Shown: positions 31,361-43,833, counted from the first letter of the stretch. The stretch: 64,000 nucleotides of DNA from Hemerocallis citrina (GCA_017893485.1 CM030358.1:147696926-147760925); one strand, 5' to 3'. Numbers and translations: made by a program. Notes: generated from the letters alone by a model not told the origin.

Positions 31361-33062
31361 TACGAACCAATTGTGGAGGAACAAACGTAGCATAAGCAAG
31401 TAACGTATGATGTTTTTAATTCCATAAAGTTTCCTCCTGAAGAACAGCCATATTTTCAAGTAAGTAAAATTGATTTAATTGTGGGCAAGTTGTCAATCGA
31501 AGTATGTCCAACAAATTCAGCAATTTTTGAAACTGAAAAAGAATATTTTTGAACATGTCATGTATTTGGATGCTGCACTTCTCTATTTATTCATTTTTTC
31601 AGCAAAAATTCATAGAGGTGGGAAAATCAAAGACATCATCATCACGAAGTAAACGCCTCAAACTAGAGCTTGAACTGGATCCACACCTGAAGAGAGGTAT
31701 TAGAAATGATGTTTTGATGTTGTTGGATCTTGGCGTTACATAACCATCTCACCCCCATGTCTAGCTGAAGACTTAAAACTTAGCGCTTCTTGGGAGGCAA
31801 CCCATATTTTTCTTTTACTGTATTTAGATTTTATTTTTCTTTTAGTTTATTATAATTTTAATTTTTGATTTTATTTTGTAGGATTGCTTAAATTTTGAAG
31901 TCGCCGGGCGGAGCTGTTTTCTACAACTACATTGATGGCTGTTTTTGAGCAGTATGGAGTCAGAATCTAGAAAACTGATTCGAAGAGAAATTGTAGACAA
32001 TTGTCTTATCTTTCTAGCAAAAAAAATCAGCCAATTTGAACGTCTACAGCTCCAGATATCGCAAAAATACTGAACGCCGCGCGTGCAGAAATTTTAAGAC
32101 GAATTAGGGGAGAAATTCTAAATTTTTTTTTGCATTCTTTTGGTTTTTCTTTTTTCCTTTCCCATTGAGAACAATTTGATATTCAAGTTTGGGGGGAAGG
32201 TTTAAAATTTTATTATTTATTTTTTAAAAAAAAAAACAAAACAAAAGGGATTTCAATTAGGCTTACCTTTACACTTTTTAGTTCTTTATTGTGCTAAAGC
32301 ATTGAAATAATTTTTCTTTTTTTTTGGATAGACAATTGCTTATAAAGCAAGAGTAAGTATACTTATTTACTTTAGGATTATTGAATTTCAGAGTTACATA
32401 CACAATTATGACATTCATGTAATTATACATAAAAGAAATATGTGATGCATTTTTCTTGTGATTATCTCCTTTGATCTAGTCCTAAACAGAGTTTAAGTAA
32501 ATAGAGTAATAATGAAAAAAAAAAATTGAATAAAGTCTATCTACTCCAATATTTTAAGTTGCTTAGTAACTATGGGTATTCATCACCAATGTTTACTTTT
32601 ACGTCAAACGACAACTTGAAATATGAGTATGCAAAACACTTTAAGTTTGTGACTTGTTGAGTAACGGGGTGAATTCATCACAAATGTTTGCGTTCGCGTC
32701 AAAAGGCAAGTGACAACTTAGAGAAGAGACACACACACAAAAAAAAAACCCCTCTTGTTTGCTACTCGGTTTGTAGTAGTGAGAGGGAAAATCACAGATG
32801 GAGTTGTTACATACTATAATTACATTAATTGCATGACAAATATGATTAAGTTTGGAATTATGAATAAATAATTGCACTAGAGAAAGTGAGTATGTTTGAT
32901 TTTACTTTATTTGTTATTGTTTATATTTATAATTGAAAATTTGATGCTTGCATGATAAGATCTCTTAGTGTGATGGGTTGAGCCTATTATTAATTATTAT
33001 TCCCCTATTATTGATTTTACTTTTTGCTCGAGGACAAGCAAAATCTTAAGTTTGGGGGTATT
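31361..33062 (+). other. Athila-like 3' internal region with polypurine tracts
   Basis: No pol. AGCGCTTCTTGGGAGGCAAC near 31780 and CAAGTTTGGGGGGAAGG near 32185 are conserved Athila signals. AAGTTTGGGGGTATT at 33049-33063 is the polypurine tract of the 3' LTR. A phrase containing ATTCATCACCAATGTTT and ACGTCAAA is duplicated at about 32578 and 32672, roughly 95 bp apart. Confidence 0.75.
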
Positions 33063-33601
33063 TGATGTGTCTAAATTTTATACAAATATTTGTACTCATT
33101 TACCCATAAAATTACTTGTTTTCGTCTATCCTGTGTTTAATTCGTCTTATTTCCATAAGATTTCAAGTAATTGATTATTTTTGAAGAAATAAGATTTTTG
33201 ATGCAAAATGTGAACATTTTTTGTAAAAAAATCAACAAAAAAAGCAAAACTATTAATTTATCATTTTTATTGATTTGTTGAATTTTAATTTTTATATTTT
33301 GGCAATATGAAAAGGAAAGTACAATTTTAAGTCAATAGAGTGTAAAAAGAATAAACAAATTTTAAAAGAATTTTGATAGAGCTAATGTGAAAATTAGTTA
33401 GTTTAATTTGAACTAATTAATTTAAATTTTTATTTTTATTTTTAAATTATAAATTCTTATTTTATTTGTATTTGCAGGACGTGTTTCAAATAAATAAAGA
33501 TGAAGGGTTCTTTCTGCAAAAGACAACCCTAATTCCTACCTCTTCTACTCCTATAAATACAACAGCAGATGAAGAGAAAAGGGAGCGCTGAATGCACATC
33601 A
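33063..33601 (+). repeat. 3' LTR of the Athila-like element
   Basis: Begins TGATGTGTCTAAATTT after the polypurine tract, ends GAATGCACATCA, followed by the CCTTC duplication. Confidence 0.92.
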
Positions 33602-34081
33602 CCTTCTCTTCGAGAGTCTCTCTCATTGCCGCGGCCTTAACGTCCCACTCTGGCGTGAGACATCTTATGAGATTTCTGACCTTTCGGTCATCATCAAGCC
33701 CCTTACCCAAGCTCTCAAGCTTGTAGGCAATGATATCGAAACGGGCAAGCATTTGGTCCAGATTTTCACTGGCAACATGCGAAACACATCAAATTTATAG
33801 AAACACAAATTCACTTTAGCTTTTACCTCGGAAGCGGTTCCTTCATGCCGCTTAAGAATGTTGTTCCAGATCTCGTAGGTTGTTTTGCAGTTACGCCCGT
33901 ATCGCATTAGCTCTTCATTGTTCAACCCTGCATAAAGAGTCGTCATGGCTTTGGAATTTGCTGTTTTGAGGGATAACTCCGCCGGTGTGAATGCCTTCTT
34001 TCCATCGCTAACTGGGATTTCTGTTTTGTTGATACATACATTACATACCTCTTCTCCGAGCATCTGTAAAAAATGAGACAT
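33602..34081 (-). pseudogene. Sirevirus-like gag, N-terminal part
   Basis: The minus frame has MSHFLQMLGEEVCNVC, LKTANSKAMTTLYAGLNNEE, TYEIWNNILKRHEGTASEVK, then after a frameshift near 33780 MLARFDIIAYKLESLGKGLD and VRNLIRCLTPEWDVKAAAM. This is the UBN2-like part of copia gag. The reading resumes at 29222 on the other side of the Athila-like insertion. Confidence 0.82.
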
Positions 34082-34239
34082 ACGAACTTTCTAGACGTCA
34101 TAGCATTTTCCATCAAAAAATGGTGATTGTGTAAGACTTGTCCTATTGGAGACGAAAGGCTTCGATGAGTACCAATTTTGGGGAGGAGGAATTTCGGCCA
34201 TTGGATCTTTTGCTTAAGCTTTTATGCTTTTTATAAGCA

Positions 34240-34255
34240 CCTTGTTCTGATACCA
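34240..34255 (-). promoter_or_regulatory. Primer-binding site of the Sirevirus-like element
   Basis: The minus strand TGGTATCAGAACAAGG lies 1 base inside the LTR end and matches the initiator-Met tRNA 3' end in its first ten bases, as in most copia elements. Confidence 0.85.
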
Positions 34256-34256
34256 C

Positions 34257-35157
34257 TGTAAATCACCCTAAAGGGGGTGAATAGGGTGATCGTGCAGAAT
34301 TAAAAAAATTAAAATAAAGTAAAGTAAATGCAAGAGTGATAAGAAAAGTAAACACAGATGACGCAGCGATATAACATGGTTCGACCCCCAGGTCTACGTC
34401 CACACCACCTACTTGTAGCAATTCTCCGCCACAAGAGTTTCACTATACTTAAAAACCCTTGTACAGTGATTCTTGGATTCAGGTCGAGAGACCTATTACA
34501 CCCACAGGACTTCTAATCCAAGTCCCGGCAATCTCACTGAAGTGGAAAAGAAATGAAAAGAAAAACCTCAAGATAGTTAATGATCTTGACTAAAGAATAC
34601 AACCAAATAAACGCTCACACTCGGATTGATTTACTGAAGGATTAGTTCTCAAGAAATTTATCAGAAGTAATTAGGTGAGAAAGGCACAATGGATTCGTCA
34701 ATATTAATAGACGGGGAAGAGTATCAATCTAAAATTGGAAATGATACTTTCCAAGAATATACACAGCGCAATGTGCGGTCGACCGTTCAGCTCTCTGATA
34801 TAAAGTAGAGAGGTGAAAGGCCGACCGCTTCTCACACAACTCATGATTGTGGTCGACTGCGATGCGGCCGACCGGTCATGAAGTGCGGTCGACCGGTCAC
34901 GCGTTGTTTATTCCGAATCCACCCTGTTTTCTTACCATAAACTAATCCCTTTTTAATCAATCTTATACAATTATAATCTCATGAAAACAGAAAGAAAAAT
35001 TCAGATCTTGATATCTTCCTCTTTTGTTTGTGGACCAATTAATCAAGAATTCTTTTTTGAATATCTTCCTCTTTTGCTTGTGTTTGCCAATATTCTTTAT
35101 TTCTTTCCTTGTTTTTATATTTGTAAATCTCTCTGGGATCTCTTTTTGATGTTATAT
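34257..35157 (-). repeat. Sirevirus-like LTR (5' in its own orientation), first part
   Basis: Starts TGTAAATCACCCTAAA and follows the left LTR closely to GATGTTATAT, where solo LTR A is inserted. It has two exact GGTCGACCG motifs and near copies at 34770-34890. The remaining 80 bases are at 48386-48465. Confidence 0.9.
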
Positions 35158-36184
35158 TGTAACACCCGCAAAATTGGAAATGACAATTTTGCCCTTGTGT
35201 GTTACGCACGTGTATTTTGTACTGTTACTAGTAACATTTGTAACGTGTTTTCATTATGTATTGTGATTTCTGACTAATTATGAATTCCCCATATATTTTA
35301 TCCTATTTAAATCAACTAAAATATTAAATTTCAATCTTTGCATTTTTACGTGATTTTTACGTGTTTTAATGCACGTATCGATTAAGTGTTTCCACCGCTA
35401 CGTATTTTCTATGCGTTTAAATTATTTATTTTAGGTATTAAAATCTATTTTTATCAAACGGAAATTCAGTTTTCTCGCATTTTCGATCTAAATACTTTTG
35501 TACGTGTAATGCACGTGTTTTCTGCTACGTCGTGATATATATAAAATTAGTAAATATGTTTTCTTATGTTTTTTTGATTATATATTTTAATAATTTTTTA
35601 TTTGATGAAATCAATTTTCGTATTTTGGTGTTTTACGTATGACGCACATGTTTTGGTGCGTGTATTGGTTTTCAAAACAAATTTCGGAGTGTGTGTGACA
35701 CCCCATAATTTCTAAATAATATATAATGTGTGTGTGTATATATATATGTATAACATATATGTATATATGAAAAGTTAGCTGGTAAATATGTTGAAGGGAA
35801 TAGTGATTTGTGGTAAATAATGAATAAAGGAGAGGAGGGGCCCACGTGAGTATGCAGCATGTACAAATGACATTTGTACATGAAAGGTGCCTTGAGCTAT
35901 TGTATATGTTGTAATTAAGGTGTTGTTGCTGCTACTTTGGGTTGATGACGTCGGCCATGAATGGGGCCCACCCGGTTTCAACTGAGTAACTAAGGCAAAG
36001 TTGCCTTGGTTTCGGATGTTACATCAGAGAGAGAATGAACCGGTTTTGACTTGAAGGGTTGGGAGTTTGGGTTTAGAAGAGATGGGAGTTAGAATGTGAA
36101 GAGTTGGGGGTTATGGGGGTTAGGATAATGAAAAGTTGAGTAATTTATTAGGTGGAAAATTATGCAATTTAGACCCTAACATTG

Positions 36185-36200
36185 TCCTATAAATACACCC
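36185..36200 (+). promoter_or_regulatory. TATA box of solo LTR A
   Basis: CCTATAAATACACCCC, followed about 30 bases on by TTCACACACCAAAAAC and an AAAGAAAGA-rich leader, the usual layout of an LTR promoter. It indicates plus orientation for LTR A. Confidence 0.6.
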
Positions 36201-36989
36201 CTTTTCTTCTCATTTCACACACCAAAAACAAAAGAAATCTAAAGAAAGAAAAAGAAAGAGAGTTGAGTGTTCTTGTGCTCGGAGGAGTCTTGCTAGGAGG
36301 AGAATGACTTGCTAGGAGCTAGGAGTTAGTTCCATCTTTCTCAATTGTTCAATCTTCATAAGAGGTGGGTGGTCTCTATATTTTCTAATTTATAGGTTGA
36401 TCATGCTAGAATATAATAGTATTCATAGAGATCAATTTGATATGATATGGGTGTTCCCTTACTTTCTAAATATAGAAATTTGCATGCTAATAAAAATAAA
36501 TGAGTAGTATGGAAATCTTAATATGATGAAGTAGAACAAATCTATACATTGGATGTAATGAAAGACGTTATGTTTAGTAAATTAATCAACTTTATGTTAG
36601 TTGGTAATGCGGAAAGAAATAATTGATTAATTTTGTCATAAACTAGTACACATGAATGTAGAGATTTTTGATTGTATAATTAATTGTTGAACTTTCCTCT
36701 TAGGATGAGCAAATAAAATTTTGTAAAGAAGAATTCGATGTATAAGAACTCGTTTGAATGCTTGCAAGAGATACAATGCACTTTCTTTGATTAAATTAAC
36801 ATAATGCATGTTTATTAGTAAGAAGAAATAATTTGAAAGTAGTTTTACTTCCTAAAATATGAATTAGAAATGTATGAGTTACTGTTAGAGAGTAAACTCA
36901 GTTTTTATTGAACTAATTTCAGTCTAGTAAGAGATTAGATCAATGGAGAATCGATTTTTTTTAAATGGAATAGCAGAGAATTCGAACAA

Positions 36990-37275
36990 AATCCTAGGAA
37001 GAGCCTTTGGATCGTTGGGTGCACTCGGCTTGGTGGTCTGGTGTTGCACTGGCCTCTTTGTTCGGCCTGGGTTCGAATCCTGTAAACCCCACACATTTTT
37101 TCGAATTTTGTTTTTAAATTCACTCAGAGCCGAGAGTGGGTACAAGTGGTTTCAGTAAAGGATCTGAACACCAAGTCCATATGGACTGAGTGGCTTTCGG
37201 AGGTGGTGTTGGGCGTTGTCTGTGTGCTCACGGCTTCGAAACCCCTTGGCTGCACATTATTATTTTTTTGTGTTT
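36990..37275 (+). repeat. Two tandem tRNA-related (Pol III box) modules inside solo LTR A
   Basis: Module 1 has a possible A box CGGCTTGGTGG (37026-37036) and a perfect B box GGTTCGAATCC (37070-37080), then CACACATTTTTTCG. Module 2 has TGGACTGAGTGGC (37182-37194) and GCTTCGAAACC (37233-37243, one change from B-box consensus), then TTATTATTTTTTTG. Each ends in a T run that could stop Pol III. The layout fits a dimeric SINE-like remnant rather than functional tRNAs, since no cloverleaf is apparent. Confidence 0.5.
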
Positions 37276-37975
37276 TAATTGATTAAATGAGTTCTAAAGC
37301 AAGTTAAAATTTGGGGAAAATTCTAGTGTTCATAAAATGTGATAGGGAATTTATTAAAAATAGTTTAAAGATTTTTCCATGTATGTTTGGAGAAATAAAA
37401 GAGACATTGAGATTACCTTCAAAATTAATTATTTATATCCTTAGAAGAAAAGTAAAATTTTGATGTGAGAATTAATCCTCTTGATGAGATTATGCATTTT
37501 GTTGAGTAAGAAATTCTTGATTGCTTTATGTGCTCAAATTGTTAATGAATGAATTCATGAGAAAGAATTATTGTTTCGAAGGATTTATAAATGGATAAAT
37601 AAATCATGAATAGTGACATTGATCTACTTATGAATAAGTTAAGGATAAGAATATTTAAGTTTAAGACATAATGTTTATTGAAGGGTATGTGTACCCATAA
37701 ATTCTTGTACATGAAAATTGTGATTTTAGAGTTAGTAAGACCTCGAATACCGGTACTATTGAAATAAAAGATTGAGTTATATTTTGAGATATGGCCATGG
37801 AGCTATCTCGACATTTGTGATTAAGTCCGGTAGGGGGTAAGACTAATTCTAGGTATGATGAATTATTCATGTCTTGAATTTAAGAATTAGGCACTTAAGA
37901 GAAGTGTAATAAACCTGGGAATACGTAAGTGGAGAACTCTATATAGTCGGGCGGTGTACTCCGGAACTATAGACA

Positions 37976-40900
37976 TGTAACACCTCGGATTTTAAAATAC
38001 CGAAAATATTCGTTTTTATATTTTGTAGGGGAGAGAATTATTTTTTAGTTATATCTTATTTTATTTTATTTTTTAAAATATTGATATTGGTATGGATATT
38101 TGTGGTAGATGGGTATTATTGATATATTGGGGCCATGACTTGAGATTTTATGTGAATAAATATTGTTTATGTTATTTTATAATTTTGGGGAATTAATATA
38201 AGATAATTTTAATGTATTTCGTATTGTTCGTATTATAGAAAAGAGTTGGGGTTTATTTGTAAAATTTTAGATTTGAAAGGCTTATATGTAAATATACCTT
38301 ATTATTATTATTATATATATTATATTTTTAAAAATCCCCTTCCCCATTCCTTCTTCTTTCTTTTCCTTCTTTGTTTTCTTCCCGATGGAAAGCAGCGACC
38401 GAACCCAATTCGGCCTTCCTCACTCCGGCCCAAATTTACTTGGTTTCTTCGTCAAATCCCAATTAAATTGGGGGATAGGCTAATTGAAGGGTTCTCTACA
38501 TCGTGGAAGCGTCGGATTTTCGAAAGGATTTCGAAACGGTAAATCCTAAATTATTTTATTGTATAAAACTGAGTTGGGTTAATTTCTATTGAGTAGGATT
38601 ATTATGGTAGGAAGATTAGGAGATGTTGAAAATGGTGGATGTGAGAAATTAACAAGTTGTTAGGGAAATTGCAAGTTGTTAGTAAATTAGGGTTTTGGGT
38701 TTGTAAAAGAGAGTTATATATATGAGAATTATCTCTTGTATGGTAGTAAAAATTGTAGTTGAGCCATTAGAATAATTTGGGAGTGGTTTTAGAAATTGTT
38801 TGGCAATTCGGATATTACGTGCCTCACACGTGTGCACCTCAGGTGTTTAATAAAACACTTGAGTGACATAAAGATTAGTGTTACTAGTTCCTGAGATTGA
38901 TTCGAATGTATTGAGTCTAAATATTTTTGTTAACCCTAATTTGAGATATTAGGACAAAGGGATTGAAGAAATTAGGAAATAGGAAATTTTTTTAATAGGA
39001 AGCCTCCGATAAATAATTGAGTTCTTGCATTGGGGTCCGAATTTGAAATCCGTCGATGTAGCTCGGCTACTTATGTCATTTGTGATGTGTGGGTGAAGAC
39101 AGATTTGAGTTTGGAGATTCGTAGGTCACGTTATGAGTTTTAAGCTAATCGGTTCTATAATTTTCCAATTAGGTGGGAAAAGTCGAACTTCGACTGGCTA
39201 CCGGGCGGACGTGGGACATCGTTTGCTCGATCCTTCAGGTGAGTATGTTGTATTTATAAATATTTTATATTGTGGCCGAATTTCGTGGCTTTTTGATGTA
39301 TTTCGTAGAAGTTATGTTAAAAACTGATTTTGAAGGAAAATACGGATTTTTAAGGGCCCGAAGCTGAGTTTTTGTGATATTTGAGGAAATTAACTATTTT
39401 AAGTATACAAAACCTATATTATGGGTTAATGTGACGTGTTAAAGTATAAAAATTAAATATATTAAATTGTTTATGCATATTTTTACCCCGTGCATGTTTC
39501 GTGCATGTTTTTGGGGATATATGCCAGTATAGTTGATTTGGTATATGTGGAGCCTTGTGTATGGGCTAGCATGCTATGGATGGATGCTATAAGATGTAAT
39601 TAGACGAAATTAGTGATTGTGGTCATGTTTTGGAGACCCGCGTATATATAGTGCATGTTTTATGCTTATTTTGGGGCATATAGGCCCTTATAGGTGATTT
39701 TACTTACATATAGCATTGTGAATGAGTTAGCATGCTCTGATTGATCATTATGGAGTTCAATTAGATGAAATAAGTGATTGTGGCGCCTTTCTCTTGGAAA
39801 CCCGCAAATGTGATGTATGTATGTGATATATATAGAGATGATTATGGCATGTGATGCAATAGTTGATGAAATTAATAAGTGGGTACATGTTTACATTCTA
39901 ATTATGTTCGAAGTAAAGTAATGGGTAATCATATGATATTATTATGTGATGAATTATATTTTGATAGCTTACGATATGGAATAACACCTTATAATTCTTT
40001 TATTAATGATATAACTTGGCGTATGTCTATATGTAATTTAATGAAGTAGTAAATAGCATGGTATTCGTAATGTGTGATGTTGTGGCAAAATAAATAACAT
40101 GGTGCATTCACGATATGCAATAATATAAATGATGGTTTTATATATTGAATGACAGGGTGTATGCATAGTGTGGTATAATGATATGATGATTAATATTGTG
40201 GACAACGGATATGCACCAAATGGTAAGATAAAAGATAAGATGGTACGTGCTAATAAAATGTGTTACTAATACACGTGGTTAAAGTCAAAGACATAACTCG
40301 TTGTAAATCAAAAGTGAAAGGCTTGTGTGATAAAGTAAAATGGAAAGATGCAATGATTAATGCTAATAACAGATGGCTTTGTTGACCAGTACCTACAGCA
40401 ATCCTGGGGGTTTGGGCTAGACCTCCTAATGCCCAAGGACCGGCTTGGGAATAGTGGACCCAAACTATGTTTGGGGTAAGTGGTTTTTATCGCCCAAGCT
40501 ATCGGCTTGAGGCCCGGTTTTCCTCGATGATACCCCAGGATGGACCTGGGAGTGCAAATACCTCCGGATAGACCGGAGAGAGATATGATACCTCAGGGTA
40601 GACCTGAGAGAAAGTTGATATCCCAGGATGGACTTGGGAGTGCAGATACCTCCGGATAGACCGGAAAGAGATATGATACATCAGGATAGACCTGAGAGAG
40701 AGTTGATACCCCAAGATAGACCTGGGAGAGCAGATACCTCCGATGGGACCGGAGAGTACCCAGTTTATTTGGGGTGCGGTGTTCCCTCGCTAGTTCGGCT
40801 AGGAGGAAGACGTAGCCTCGGACGAGTAAGACTCTAGGAGAGCAACGGACCGCGTATTTACTGGGCTGTCGGCCTTCAGTATGTTGGGATACTGTGGCTC

Positions 40901-42830
40901 ACTGGTCGACAAACTAATAAAATAACTAAGTGTAAATAAAAATGTAAGAGTAAAGAAAGTGGTTGTGAATGAAATGATTATGAAGAGATACGAGTTATGA
41001 GTTGTGTATGAAAAGAAATGATAATTGCAGTATGTGGTTGTTTTAAATGAAAAAGTAAAAGAGACATGTGTTTATATGAGTAGTATAAAGTAATTGTATA
41101 ATAAGAATGATTATTAAAGTGAAATACAGGATGATATGAGTTGTTACACCTTGGAATTGTGTCAAGGAACTACCTGCCCGCTATTTTTGTGGAAATGGTG
41201 GGAACTATCTGCCTTAGCATAATTCGCAGGGTGAGTTGGCATGATAGTGGTAATGATTAATGGAAATGAAGAATTAAATAAAGTGAAGATGAATAGTAAT
41301 TGAAGTGAATTAATAACCAAGCTATCGGCTTGAGATGTGATGTGATATTACCCAGACTATGTGTTTGAGGTGTGGTGATTATTACCCAAGCTATCGGCTT
41401 TGGGGTGTGATAAGTTGTGGCCTAAATTGTGTTCGGAGATATGGAGTATATTCTGATGAGAATGAAAGTGAAGCTAATGGCAATTCGTGTTATAAGTGAT
41501 AATGATAATAGGATATATTATTTATAAGAATGAGAAATTACTAATGTGGTATAATAAGATGAGAATGAGTTATAAAACATGTTTTGATGCAATGAGTATA
41601 AGTATTCGAATTAGTGATGTGTTAATGATGTGATGAAATGCAAGTACCTTGCAAAGTGAAATGAAATGTGATGTTGTGTTATACGACATAAATGAGTGTG
41701 ATATTCTGGGAAAGAATGCATATGTTTATGATGCTATAAAAACAGATAAACGTGATGTCATACATTAAAATAAATACTGGTAATGAGATGTTATGATGAT
41801 GTAGATGGTATTGTTGTTTGGATACGTGCGATGTATGCAATAAGAAAATGGATATATTCACCTAAATAACGGAATGCTGTTATAACGATAATTGTGGAAT
41901 TATGAATATTCGTACTATTCGAATGTAAAATAAGGATATATATATACAAGGTTGATGTGAAGCCTATGGTGAAATGTGTGAAGTTATGAATAATTGAATA
42001 GTTGAATGCAGGTTGGCAAAGTATTTGATATAACATCGTATTGGTGATGTTGTGTTCAGAATTCAGGTTGCATTATCTTAACTTGATGTTTGTAAGTTTA
42101 AATTATTTTCTTTATACCATTTTAATTTATTTATTAGATTAATAACTATACTCACACCAGAAATGGCTGACCCCTTAGTGTTTGGGGGGTTAGGGAGTCC
42201 CTGGACTACCCTAGATCCCCTACTGTTACAGGTCCTCAGCAGCGCAGAGGTGAGGCGTAGGTTGTAGGGTGGAGTGTTATTTTTAAAATTCTTGTATAAA
42301 TTAGTTAGGTGAATAGTGAAATTCGTGATTTCAATTGTAATTTGAATGTAAAAGTACCTGGATGTCGATGATGAGTATAGTGTGGGGTAGTATGGTATGT
42401 TCTTGACCCGTACCCATCTCGTTGTGGCGTACCGGGCCCTGTGGTAGGTTTTACAAAGGTTTTTCTAAAAATTTTACTACATTTTCAAAGAAAATTATGG
42501 TTTTTAATTGATAACTGATATACTGTTATGAGCTTGGCTGCCAGAGCATGATATTATATTGCCTGTGTGATTCTGCTCATTTTGGCCTGGGGAGCCCGTG
42601 ATATTATTGCCTGTGATGTGAGCTACGGAATTTAGAGCAGAATTCTGTAAGCTAAATGTGTTTCGGGGCAGAAAATTACAGGGGAAATTTTGTCCAAATT
42701 TTTATTGAAATATAACTATTTTAGTTTATATTTAAAGTGATATAGAAATTGATAGAATTGAATATAGAGGTTGTTTTCCACAAAAAATAAAAAATAAAAA
42801 ATAAAAAATAAAATAAAATTAGGTGTTACA
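37976..42830. mobile_element. Solo LTR B, long gypsy (Tekay/Del-like) type
   Basis: The ends are TGTAACACCT at 37976 and AGGTGTTACA at 42830, flanked by AGACA and AGACC, a 5-bp duplication with one change. 4,855 bp with no coding domain. AT-rich, with a TATA-like stretch near 38310 followed by C/T-rich sequence, a hairpin-rich block at 40425-40765, and a conserved-looking C/G-rich block at 42150-42270. A solo LTR is inferred from matching ends without any internal region. Confidence 0.7.
40425..40765. repeat. Array of short hairpins, 88-bp higher-order period
   Basis: From 40529 a unit of about 29 bp repeats eight times with three alternating stem types: CCCAGG-ATGGA-CCTGGG (40534), CTCCGG-ATAGA-CCGGAG (40562), CTCAGG-GTAGA-CCTGAG (40592). 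Then the same order repeats at about 40622, 40650, 40680, 40710 and 40738. The 88-bp blocks start at 40529, 40617 and 40705. Upstream CCCAAG-GACCGG-CTTGGG and CCCAAAC-TAT-GTTTGGG add further hairpins. Related CCAAGC-TATC-GGCTTG stems recur at 41310-41400. Confidence 0.8.
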
Positions 42831-43624
42831 AGACCCAGTCGGGCGGTGTACTCCGGGAGGTTGCTTCGATGGATACAAATTTTTATTTGAAATTCGGGAC
42901 TATGCGTAGTCAGGTGGATAGTTTATCGTACTCCAGTGTATATACGTATATCGGGGCTAGAGGGGCACTTACGGGGTATTCGCACGACGAGGAGTCTGTA
43001 TAACAGTCGGGCGGTGTACTCCGGGGCTGGGATTCGTACTCGTGGAATATCTGAACCTTGTTCTTACTACTGGGTAGTGTCATGGAGAGGGATCGAACCC
43101 TGTAATGTGGAGTACATAGGTGCTTGTCCTCGGACCTATGTAGTATGGATGCATAGAATCCGAACAAGTATGCATTAGTGTCATCTTAATATAATTTATC
43201 TGCATTAGGCATTAAGGCATGACATACACTTACATGTTTAGCGTAGTCACAAATTAACACTTTTTCTCATTCATATTTTGTGATTTGTTAAAGTATGGAG
43301 ATCGTTATACTGTCTTCGGCATAGAGAGGATAGCCGTGTATAACATATCGTCGGTTGTAATCAACTGGCGTGCCCACAGTTTTACTTGTAGGTATTGGAT
43401 TTCAAAGTGGAAATGCTGCTGTTGATTTAATTGAAAGTTAAAGATGTTGCAATTGTATTTTTGTTGTAATTTATTTTGTCTTCCGCTGTGTAATCAAATG
43501 TAAAGAAATCTAATGTATTATGAAAAGTTTATATTTCCTTGTAAAATTGTATGAAGTGAAGTGTAAAGATCATGTGGAATCTCGAATTTGGTCTTATTTG
43601 AAATTCAGGGTGTTACATATATGA

Positions 43625-43826
43625 TGAAGAAAACAATTTTGGGAGGAAATGATTCTTATTCTTCTTGTTCTTTATTCTTTATTGTATACATCTATATATA
43701 TGGATTAAATTCTTGAAGGAGAAGAAAGGAGATTGAGAGAAGATTGAGGGATGAGAGATTTGGGGAACCTGTTTCCTATAGATTAAGAAACAGAATATAC
43801 ATATTAATACTTACTACATTTCAACA
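43625..43826 (-). repeat. Copia 2 3' LTR (own orientation)
   Basis: 202 bp, TG..CA ends. CTCCTCCTCAAGTTGG at 43827-43842 is the adjoining polypurine tract read on the plus strand. Confidence 0.92.
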
Positions 43827-43833
43827 CTCCTCC

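Larger units (their letters stand above)
29228..33601 (+). mobile_element. Non-autonomous Athila-like Ty3/gypsy element (gag only)
   Basis: LTRs of 541 bp (29228-29768) and 539 bp (33063-33601) start TGATGTGTCTAAATTT and end CACATCA. The 5-bp target duplication is CCTTC at 29223-29227 and 33602-33606. The tRNA-Asp primer site, AGCGCTTCTTGGGAGGCAAC (31780-31800) and AAGTTTGGGGG tracts are Athila hallmarks. Only gag is coding; pol is wholly absent, giving a 4.37-kb element. It is inserted in the minus-strand Sirevirus gag. Confidence 0.92.
35158..43617. mobile_element. Solo LTR A, long gypsy type, interrupted by solo LTR B
   Basis: The ends are TGTAACACCC at 35158 and GGGTGTTACA at 43617, flanked by TATAT at 35153-35157 and 43618-43622. 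After removing LTR B (37976-42830) about 3.6 kb remain, with no internal coding, primer site or second LTR, so a solo LTR is the simplest reading. CCTATAAATACACCCC near 36189 is a good plus-strand TATA box followed by an A-rich leader. TGTAACACC..GGTGTTACA ends and multi-kb LTRs are typical of plant chromoviruses of the Tekay/Del group. Confidence 0.75.

Noticed and set aside
40529..40765. CRISPR-like array
   Set aside because: Units are near-contiguous imperfect palindromes without unique spacers, in a plant LTR.
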